NCBI GenBank assembly: GCA_903930745.1
Contig: CAIYZX010000050.1
Coordinates: forward strand, 1-12,224
Reading direction: 5' to 3'
Length of the DNA: 12,224 nucleotides
Source of the DNA: an uncultured Chloroflexota bacterium
Lineage (GTDB): Bacteria > Chloroflexota > Limnocylindria > Limnocylindrales > CSP1-4
In this document: in pieces, positions 6,102 through 10,608 of the stretch
Layout of the letters: each line of letters begins with the position of its first letter
Position numbering within the stretch: the first letter of the stretch is position 1
Made by a program: the position numbers and the translations under genes
Notes under the pieces: model-generated
What the model was told of the DNA's origin: nothing
What the model saw: only the letters and a program-made list of their open reading frames with translations
Databases searched by the model: none

Positions 6102-6902
6102 TCAGTCGCCGGCGTCGCTCTCCGGGTCCGTGCCGGGGGTTGGGTCCGCGTCACCCACGTCCCCACCCGGCGCGACATCCTCGGACGAGGACGCGTCATC
6201 GCCGCCCGTGTCGGCCGTGGAGTCAGGCGTCGCCGCCTCGTCGTCGCCGTCGGTGGAGTCATCACCGCTGCCGCCGTCGTCGCCGTCGGTGAAGCCGTCG
6301 TCGCCGGACTCATCGGACGCGTCTGAGGCCGCCTCACCGTCGTCGCCCGGCTGAGCGCTCCCGTCCGCAACGCCAGCATCCTCATCGTCGGCGCCCGCGG
6401 AGGGGTCGGTCGCGGCGGACGTGTCGCGCGGGATGGACGGATCCAGGTCGTAGTCGTCGTCCGGTGGGAGCACCACCAGGATGGGGGCCGGGAAGTCATC
6501 GGCCTGCGGCGCAGGCGAGGCGGCCGGCAGGGATGGTGCGGCGGGCGCGGACGGCACGGGCGCGGCGGACCCGCGATCCGGCAGCAGGTCCATGCCGCCG
6601 GTCTCGGCGATCTGCCGGACCACGGTGACCGCCCCAACCGCGGCTGCGCCAAGCACCACCGACGAGGAGACCACCAGGGCGCCCGTGACGCCCAGCGCGA
6701 GGGCAAGACCCCGAACCCGGGACCCCGTGGAGACGCGCCGGTCATGCATCGTCGCCACCCGCCAGCCGGCGGCCGCGCAGGCCACCGCGTCCCGCCCCGC
6801 GCGGTGCCGCGCGGCAACGGCGAAGGCGCGGACCGGCGTGGGGTCGGGCTCGGCGGCAACGCGGGCCATGATCGAGTCGGTCAGCGGGTCCACGTACGTC
6901 AC
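6102..6902 (-). CDS. Putative anti-sigma factor: single-TM membrane protein with acidic low-complexity tail
   Basis: The protein has 266 residues. Residues 1-60 are a short, probably cytosolic segment (LTDSIMARVAAEPDPTPVRA). A hydrophobic stretch at ~66-94 (GLALALGVTGALVV, then VVLGAAAVGAVTVV) forms one transmembrane helix. A Pro/Ala linker leads to an Asp/Ser/Gly/Thr-rich acidic tail (~147-266), presumably outside the membrane. The start is the GTG at 6902-6900, overlapping the TGA of the upstream ECF sigma gene as GTGA, which implies translational coupling. This position and the small cytosolic part with one TM segment are what define anti-sigma factors here. However, the zinc-binding HxxxCxxC motif of the ZAS family is not visible; only one Cys (42) and scattered His are present. 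The acidic tail resembles that of the secreted protein encoded two genes upstream. Function is inferred from context. Confidence 0.7.
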   Translation of the reverse strand: MTYVDPLTDSIMARVAAEPDPTPVRAFAVAARHRAGRDAVACAAAGWRVATMHDRRVSTGSRVRGLALALGVTGALVVSSSVVLGAAAVGAVTVVRQIAETGGMDLLPDRGSAAPVPSAPAAPSLPAASPAPQADDFPAPILVVLPPDDDYDLDPSIPRDTSAATDPSAGADDEDAGVADGSAQPGDDGEAASDASDESGDDGFTDGDDGGSGDDSTDGDDEAATPDSTADTGGDDASSSEDVAPGGDVGDADPTPGTDPESDAGD

Positions 6903-7465
6903 CGCGTGGACTCCGAGCGCAGCTGGTGCCGCAGCATGCCAAGTGCGCGATGGATGCGGGACTTGACGGTGCCCTCCGGGGCTCCGGTGACCCGGGCGAT
7001 CTCCTCGATGCTCAGCTCGCCCGAGAACCGGAGAGCGATGACGCGACGGTAGTCCTCCGGGAGCGCCTCGATGAGTGTCAGCAGCTCGCCGTGACCCTCG
7101 CGGGTGAGGCTCAGCTGCTCGGGCTCGGCACCCTCGTCGGCCGCGGTTGCGGCCAGCGCGCTCTCCGCAGCCTCCCCCGTGAGCAGGTCCTTGCGGGACC
7201 GGAGCCGGGCGAAGGCGAGACGGAGGGCGATCCGCCGGACCCAGGCGCCGAAGGCACCGTCTCCCCGCCAGGTGGGCAGGGCCCGGAACCCGGCCACGAA
7301 GGCGTCCTGCATCACGTCGGCCGCCTCGTCCGGATCGTCCAACACCCGGCGGCAGGCGGCAAGCACCACGTCCGTGCAACTCTCCACGAGGAGCCGGTAG
7401 GCGTCGCGGTCGCCGGCCAGGACGGCATCGGCGAGGACTCTGTCGCGGGAGTGCTGGTCTGACAT
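6899..7465 (-). CDS. ECF (group 4) RNA polymerase sigma factor
   Basis: This 188-residue protein has the two ECF domains. Sigma-2 spans ~20-90, with DEAADVMQDAFVAGFRALP and WRGDGAFGAWVRRIALRLA covering the core-binding and -10 recognition regions. Sigma-4 spans ~125-180, with LPEDYRRVIALRFSGELSIEEIA and GAPEGTVKSRIHRALGMLR forming the -35-recognising helix-turn-helix. Length and the short linker are normal for the family. The ATG at 7465 is chosen over upstream in-frame ATGs because typical ECF N-termini begin about 15-20 residues before sigma-2, and a GCAGGGCAGG purine-rich stretch lies just upstream. The downstream gene overlaps by four bases and is the likely anti-sigma factor. ECF factors normally direct transcription of their own operon and an envelope or stress regulon. 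I could not identify a convincing autoregulatory -35/-10 pair. Confidence 0.93.
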   Translation of the reverse strand: MSDQHSRDRVLADAVLAGDRDAYRLLVESCTDVVLAACRRVLDDPDEAADVMQDAFVAGFRALPTWRGDGAFGAWVRRIALRLAFARLRSRKDLLTGEAAESALAATAADEGAEPEQLSLTREGHGELLTLIEALPEDYRRVIALRFSGELSIEEIARVTGAPEGTVKSRIHRALGMLRHQLRSESTR

Positions 7466-7589
7466 ACCTGCCCTGCGGGGGACGCTACGGAGGCGGATCT
7501 GTCGATCTTGCGCTGTTGCATGATCGTGGTCCCCTGCCCGCGGCCCCATCCCCCGGAGGAGGTACGCCGGGCTGTCAGAGGTCCCAGCA

Positions 7590-7630
7590 CATCGATGGGC
7601 CGGCAGGTCTTCCCGCCCGGCCCATCGATG
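7590..7630. terminator. Perfect 14-bp inverted repeat between the acidic-protein and sigma genes
   Basis: CATCGATGGGCCGG (7590-7603) is repeated as its exact reverse complement at 7617-7630, around a 13-base spacer. It lies downstream of the stop of the secreted acidic protein (7663) and upstream of the ECF sigma start (7465), both read leftward. In RNA it would form a strong stem, acting as a terminator or a processing/attenuation element between the two genes. It lacks a T-run on either strand, so an operator function at the DNA level is also possible. Confidence 0.5.
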
Positions 7631-7662
7631 GGACTGGTGTTCCAGGTTGGCGTTGCGGGGTG

Positions 7663-8235
7663 TCAGTCGCCGCCGTCGCTCTCGCCGCCGTCATGGCCGC
7701 CGTCATGGCCGCCGTCATGGCCGGAGTCGGAGCTGTCCTCGTTGTCGGAGCCGTTGTCGCCGGACTGGTGGTCGCCGGAGCCGGCCTGGTCCTGCTCGTC
7801 TGTGCTGTCGCCGGACTGGTGATCCGCCTCGGTGGACTGGTCGCCGGAGGACGCGTCCTCGGTCTCGGCCTGGTCGCCCTGCTCGGTGTCGCAGGTGTCC
7901 GAGGTCTCGTGGGCGGCGTCCTCGGTGTCCGCAGCCGGGTCGGCTGTCGGGTCCGTCACCGCGGCGTCGCAGGCGTCGTCGGAGGCATTGGCGGTCGAGC
8001 CGCCGGTGGCATCGGTGGCGTCGGCGTCCTCGTAGGCGGCCTCGAGGTCGTCGTCGGCCTCGTCCGCGGCGATGAGGCCGTCCTCAACGTCCTGCACCAC
8101 GTCCAGGTTGCGCTGCGTGGTGGGCATGAGCGGGGCAGTGGAGGCCAGCACGGAGCTGGAGCCGATGGCGAGGAGGGCGATGACCGCGCAGACGGCGGCC
8201 TTCGTGCTGCGGGCGGTGCGGTTGCGGGACGTCAT
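7663..8235 (-). CDS. Secreted acidic Asp/Ser/Gly-rich protein with HDGG repeats
   Basis: I do not recognise a family. The 190-residue protein starts with a classical signal peptide: RNRTARSTK, then AAVCAVIALLAIGSSSVLA (12-31), with likely cleavage near ASTA. A short mature segment (~40-70, NLDVVQDVEDGLIAADEADDDLE) may be helical. The rest is low complexity and strongly acidic, rich in Asp, Glu, Ser, Thr and Gly, with two Cys (89, 115). It ends in three HDGG units (173-184) followed by ESDGGD. Acidic secreted tails of this kind often bind divalent cations, and the HDGG units could coordinate metal. The ATG at 8235 is supported by AGGAG eight bases upstream. The gene lies upstream of, and in the same direction as, the ECF sigma/anti-sigma pair, whose membrane partner carries a similar acidic tail. 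They may act together at the cell surface. Confidence 0.75.
   Translation of the reverse strand: MTSRNRTARSTKAAVCAVIALLAIGSSSVLASTAPLMPTTQRNLDVVQDVEDGLIAADEADDDLEAAYEDADATDATGGSTANASDDACDAAVTDPTADPAADTEDAAHETSDTCDTEQGDQAETEDASSGDQSTEADHQSGDSTDEQDQAGSGDHQSGDNGSDNEDSSDSGHDGGHDGGHDGGESDGGD
7684..7719. repeat. Three perfect 12-bp tandem repeats
   Basis: The unit GCCGCCGTCATG occurs three times head to tail (7684-7695, 7696-7707, 7708-7719). On the minus strand it encodes HDGG repeats near the C-terminus of the secreted acidic protein. The identity of the copies, including third codon positions, suggests recent duplication. Because the unit is a multiple of three, copy number can vary without breaking the frame. 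Confidence 0.9.
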
Positions 8236-8403
8236 GGTGTGGGCTCCTGGATCGGGTGGGCCGCCGGTCTCCTCGCCGGCGTCTCTACCCCTACTGAGGA
8301 CGGGCTCCCGTCCCGGGTTGCGCTCGTGGCGCAGCCGATGGTCCAGGTCGGCACCCGGACCTTCGGGCGGCGCCAGTCAGACGCCGGCCGCGGTTGGCCG
8401 CAC
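8236..8403. promoter_or_regulatory. Intergenic region between the YHS and acidic-protein genes, with a short inverted repeat
   Basis: This 168-bp gap contains the Shine-Dalgarno site for the acidic protein (AGGAG at about 8244-8248, read leftward). It also contains an inverted repeat GGACGGG/CCCGTCC at 8298-8304 and 8307-8313. The repeat could end YHS transcription or serve as an operator for the acidic-protein gene. No T-run accompanies it, and no promoter boxes can be named. Confidence 0.3.
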
Positions 8404-8811
8404 TCACCCCCCGGCCATCTCCGCCTCGGCCACCTCGCAGATGCCCTGGGGGACGGGCTGGTTCGCCGCCGCCTTCTCCGCGTCCAGCTGCGCCTTGATC
8501 TCCGGGTAGGTGTCGCCGAGGCAGCACGAGCAGCTCTCGTACCAGCGGCGCATCCCCTCGTCGATCACCGGCAGCCCCTTCGGCGCCCCGGTCCCGGCCT
8601 CGGTCGCGTCCGCCGCGGCCTTCTCGGCGGCCTCGGCCCTGGCCAGGTACTCGCCAGGCTCCTCCACGAAGGCGCGCTTGCAGCCGGTGCGGCAGAAGGC
8701 GAAGGTCCTGCCCTCGAGCTCCAGCAGCAGGCCGGCAGCCTCCGCCTTGGCGACGTCCACGGTCATGCCGCAGACGGGGTCGATCAGCTTCTCGGGACGC
8801 TCGGCCTGCAT
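8404..8811 (-). CDS. YHS-domain protein with C-terminal CxCC segment
   Basis: The protein has 135 residues. The N-terminal YHS domain (~9-57) shows LIDPVCGMTVDVAKAEAAG, then RTFAFCRTGCKRAFVEEPGEYL, with the usual Cys14, Cys40 and Cys44. YHS domains occur in copper and other soft-metal handling proteins and at the ends of some metal P-type ATPases. After an Ala/Glu-rich helical linker (~58-75) comes a second segment, MRRWYESCSCCLGDTYPEIK (87-106), with Cys94, Cys96 and Cys97. A last Cys125 sits in PQGICEVAE. These cysteines could form a second metal site or a redox site; I do not recognise this segment as a named domain. The ATG at 8811 is strongly supported by AAGGAG five bases upstream. The gene follows the cupredoxin lipoprotein gene on the same strand after a 170-bp gap, which supports a shared metal-related role. 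Confidence 0.88.
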   Translation of the reverse strand: MQAERPEKLIDPVCGMTVDVAKAEAAGLLLELEGRTFAFCRTGCKRAFVEEPGEYLARAEAAEKAAADATEAGTGAPKGLPVIDEGMRRWYESCSCCLGDTYPEIKAQLDAEKAAANQPVPQGICEVAEAEMAGG

Positions 8812-8950
8812 GGGATCTCCTTGCTCGCGTTGCCTTGGACCGTGATCCGCGGAGTCTCGCCGTCCGCCCGCGTCATGGGGCGGGGCGCCGCAGGTGCTGC
8901 ACCCCACGACACCATCGAGCGAGTCGCCGGGAGACTGACGCAATGGTGCG

Positions 8951-8968
8951 CCGATGGTGACCCATCGG
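8951..8968 (-). terminator. Hairpin downstream of the cupredoxin gene
   Basis: CCGATGG (8951-8957) pairs exactly with CCATCGG (8962-8968) across a four-base loop. It begins 13 bp past the cupredoxin stop codon reading leftward. Position favours a terminator or mRNA 3'-end stabiliser. There is no following U-tract, so read-through into the YHS gene remains possible. Confidence 0.35.
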
Positions 8969-8981
8969 CTCGGGCGCTGGG

Positions 8982-9482
8982 CTACTTGACCGTGACCTCG
9001 GCCTTCATGCCGGCCAGGTAGTGGCCGATGACATGGCAGCCCGCGAGCAGCGTTCCCGGCTCGGCGAACGTCATCGTGAGCTCCTTGGTCTGGCCCGCCT
9101 CGACGCCGATCGCAAACGGCTCGTCCATGGACATCGTCATGCCGCCGGCCTCCTTCATCTCCGCCTCGTGCTCGTCCTGGACCGCCTGGTCGCCAACGAC
9201 GAACTCGTGGAGGACCGTGCCCTTGTTCGTCACCACGAAGGTCACCGGAACGCCGGCGGGGATGGTCATGGCGGCCGGCTCGATGCGCAGCTGGTCGGAG
9301 AGGGTGACCTCGATCCGCGTGGCGGCCGCCGAGGCGTCGGGCGAGGCCGGCGCCATGGACGCGGGAGCAGCCGTGGACGCGGGAGCAGCCGTGGCCGAGG
9401 GCGCCGGTGTCGCCGCTCCGCCTCCCGAGCAGGCGGCGGCGAGAACGGCGACGAGCAGGGCGGCGGGAAGGACGGACTGCAT
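8982..9482 (-). CDS. Cupredoxin-domain lipoprotein (type I copper site)
   Basis: This 166-residue protein has a lipoprotein-style signal (LPAALLVAVLAAAC; Cys18 the probable lipidated residue) and an Ala/Pro/Ser/Thr spacer (~22-54). A plastocyanin/azurin-like beta-barrel (~56-166) follows. Type I copper ligands are visible: His92 in VLHEFVVGD, Cys149 and His154 in GCHVIGHYLAGM, and Met159. An insertion at ~103-120 (DEHEAEMKEAGGMTMSMDE) adds His and several Met, which could give an extra copper(I) site. It should sit on the outer face of the membrane and carry electrons or sequester copper. ATG 9482 is chosen because GGAG lies six bases upstream and the signal peptide begins directly after; ATGs at 9494 and 9554 are possible but give atypical N-termini. 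Neighbouring YHS protein and upstream dyads support a metal-responsive unit. Confidence 0.9.
   Translation of the reverse strand: MQSVLPAALLVAVLAAACSGGGAATPAPSATAAPASTAAPASMAPASPDASAAATRIEVTLSDQLRIEPAAMTIPAGVPVTFVVTNKGTVLHEFVVGDQAVQDEHEAEMKEAGGMTMSMDEPFAIGVEAGQTKELTMTFAEPGTLLAGCHVIGHYLAGMKAEVTVK
9356..9391. repeat. Two perfect 18-bp tandem repeats in the cupredoxin linker
   Basis: TGGACGCGGGAGCAGCCG occurs twice in tandem (9356-9373, 9374-9391). On the minus strand it encodes the repeated Ala-Pro-Ala-Ser-Thr-Ala-type spacer between the lipid anchor and the copper domain. Copy-number change would alter tether length without breaking the frame. Confidence 0.85.
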
Positions 9483-9678
9483 CGGGTGCTCCATTGACTG
9501 CATGAGGACGGCGAGCCACCAGCAGGACGCTCGTCGCCGTACGGTCCCCAGCATCAGCCGGTGGCTGCGCCGCCACCATGAAGCGGCGCCGAAGCCTTCC
9601 TCAAGAGATCGTCAAGCCCGCGCCGCGGCCCGCTGGCGGGATGACCCTGAGCGCCACCCCGAGACCCTGACGCCGAAG

Positions 9679-9698
9679 GTACTGGTCCCCACCAGTAC
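9679..9698. promoter_or_regulatory. Inverted repeat GTACTGGT-CCCC-ACCAGTAC
   Basis: GTACTGGT (9679-9686) and its exact reverse complement ACCAGTAC (9691-9698) flank CCCC. It lies upstream of the cupredoxin gene. The GTAC-containing half-sites recur in the palindrome at 9753-9762, so both may bind the same dimeric regulator. A transcript hairpin is the alternative. Confidence 0.5.
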
Positions 9699-9719
9699 TC
9701 CACCCCGAGCCGCGAATGG

Positions 9720-9754
9720 GTCAGCCCCCACCCCAAGTGGGGAATATGGCTGAC
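9720..9754. promoter_or_regulatory. Nested GC-rich dyad, CsoR-operator-like
   Basis: An outer arm GTCAGC (9720-9725) matches GCTGAC (9749-9754), and an inner arm CCCCAC (9726-9731) matches GTGGGG (9737-9742). The C-run/G-run pseudo-palindrome is reminiscent of operators bound by the copper sensor CsoR. Together with the downstream cupredoxin and YHS genes this makes copper control plausible. No csoR gene is in the window, so the regulator is inference. Confidence 0.4.
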
Positions 9755-9762
9755 AGTACTGT
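9753..9762. promoter_or_regulatory. Perfect palindrome ACAGTACTGT
   Basis: A 10-bp perfect palindrome with an AGTACT core abuts the CsoR-like dyad and shares its GTAC core with the inverted repeat at 9679-9698. It is a plausible operator half or full site for a winged-helix repressor acting on the cupredoxin promoter. Confidence 0.4.
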
Positions 9763-9808
9763 AGGAAAGTGTGAAGATAGCGTAGGACGTGGCGGACGGG
9801 CTGGACGA

Positions 9809-10420
9809 TCAGGCCACCGCCAGGCAGGAGGCGGCGTCGGCGGCCACCTCGTCGCGGATGCGCTTGCGAGCGCGGCAGAGGCGGGCACGGAACGCCACCG
9901 GGGAGATGCCGGCGCGCAGCGCGATGGACGGCCCGTCCTCGCCCAGTCCCGTGGCGATCAGCACGTCCCGGTCCGCGGGCGAGAGCCGAACCAGCGCGCG
10001 CTCCAGGTGGTCCAGCCGCTCCTGCGCCAGGACCACCGTCTCCGCGGAGGCGGTCTCGTAGCCCGGGGAATCGGGCGTGTGCCGATCCGCGACGGCCGCG
10101 TGGCGCGCATGCGACACGAGCAGGTTGCCGGCGGCGTGGAACAGCCAGGCTCGCGGGTTGTCCACCACGATCCCGCCGCGAAGGGTTCGAAGCAGCCGGA
10201 GGAACGCCTCGTGGACCAGCTCCTCGGCGAGGTCTGCGTCGCGGGTCCGGGCGGTCATCCAGCGGACCACGGCGTCACGGTGGTCCGTGTAGGCGACGGT
10301 GAACGCGGCGTCCGTGTCGGCCTGGCGGACCGGCGCGAACCGGACACTCTCCGTGGGATCCACCGGGCACACGGTGACGGTGGGGACGGTGACGCCGGCG
10401 AAGATCGTCGAATCGAGCAT
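9809..10420 (-). CDS. ECF-type RNA polymerase sigma factor (second)
   Basis: This 203-residue protein has a ~38-residue N-terminal lead, then sigma-2 (~40-106; AAFTVAYTDHRDAVVRWM, DADLAEELVHEAFLRLLR, NPRAWLFHAAGNLLVSHAR) and sigma-4 (~135-190; LERALVRLSPADRDVLIATG, PSIALRAGISPVAFRARLCRARKRIR). The sigma-4 helix-turn-helix is diverged (SPVAFRARLCRARKR in place of the usual GTVKSRLxRAR), but the layout is clear. ATG 10420 is chosen because GGGAG lies eight bases upstream; an open reading frame extends further but overlaps the divergent regulator. No anti-sigma candidate is adjacent: the next gene on this strand is the cupredoxin lipoprotein after 326 bp. The divergent AAA regulator may share its promoter region. 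It could control the cupredoxin/YHS genes, but this is only positional inference. Confidence 0.9.
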   Translation of the reverse strand: MLDSTIFAGVTVPTVTVCPVDPTESVRFAPVRQADTDAAFTVAYTDHRDAVVRWMTARTRDADLAEELVHEAFLRLLRTLRGGIVVDNPRAWLFHAAGNLLVSHARHAAVADRHTPDSPGYETASAETVVLAQERLDHLERALVRLSPADRDVLIATGLGEDGPSIALRAGISPVAFRARLCRARKRIRDEVAADAASCLAVA

Positions 10421-10608
10421 TGGTCGGGCTCCCAGGGCTGTGCGCTTGCGATGGGAGAACCGTCCGCCTAAGGCGGGTGCTCGGGCATCGGTAGGGTGCC
10501 TAATCCTCCGGCCTGGCCACGCCTCGATTCTCTCACCTGCAGGCAAGAGGGCATTACCCCCGGTGGGGCTCTTGCGTGGGACCCATCGCCTGGCGCACGA
10601 TCCCGGCA
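10421..10608. promoter_or_regulatory. Divergent promoter region between the ECF sigma and AAA-regulator genes
   Basis: This 188-bp gap must hold the start signals of both genes. Its clearest element is the palindrome CCGCCT-A-AGGCGG (10464-10476), a candidate operator able to serve both directions. The sigma Shine-Dalgarno site GGGAG lies at about 10429-10433, read leftward. No convincing -35/-10 pair could be assigned. Confidence 0.45.

Larger units (their letters stand above)
9483..9808. promoter_or_regulatory. 326-bp intergenic region upstream of the cupredoxin gene, with several dyads
   Basis: No convincing gene is seen here. The half nearest the sigma-factor stop is AT-richer than the rest of the window and holds three symmetric elements (9679-9698, 9720-9754, 9753-9762; see separate entries). 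The half nearest the cupredoxin start is GC-rich and featureless. The region should contain the cupredoxin promoter, read leftward. The hexamer CATATT (9748-9743 on the minus strand) is a possible -10, but no good -35 can be paired with it. Confidence 0.45.

Noticed and set aside
7516..9021. A 501-codon plus-strand open frame across 7.5-9.0 kb
   Set aside because: It runs antisense to the acidic protein and YHS genes. Its Gly/Val-rich translation mirrors Asp/Thr codons on the other strand and shows no domain.
8404..9579. A single long minus-strand frame covering YHS and the cupredoxin region
   Set aside because: Only the last 135 residues are protein-like, with an AAGGAG-preceded ATG at 8811. 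The upstream part is out of frame with the cupredoxin gene.
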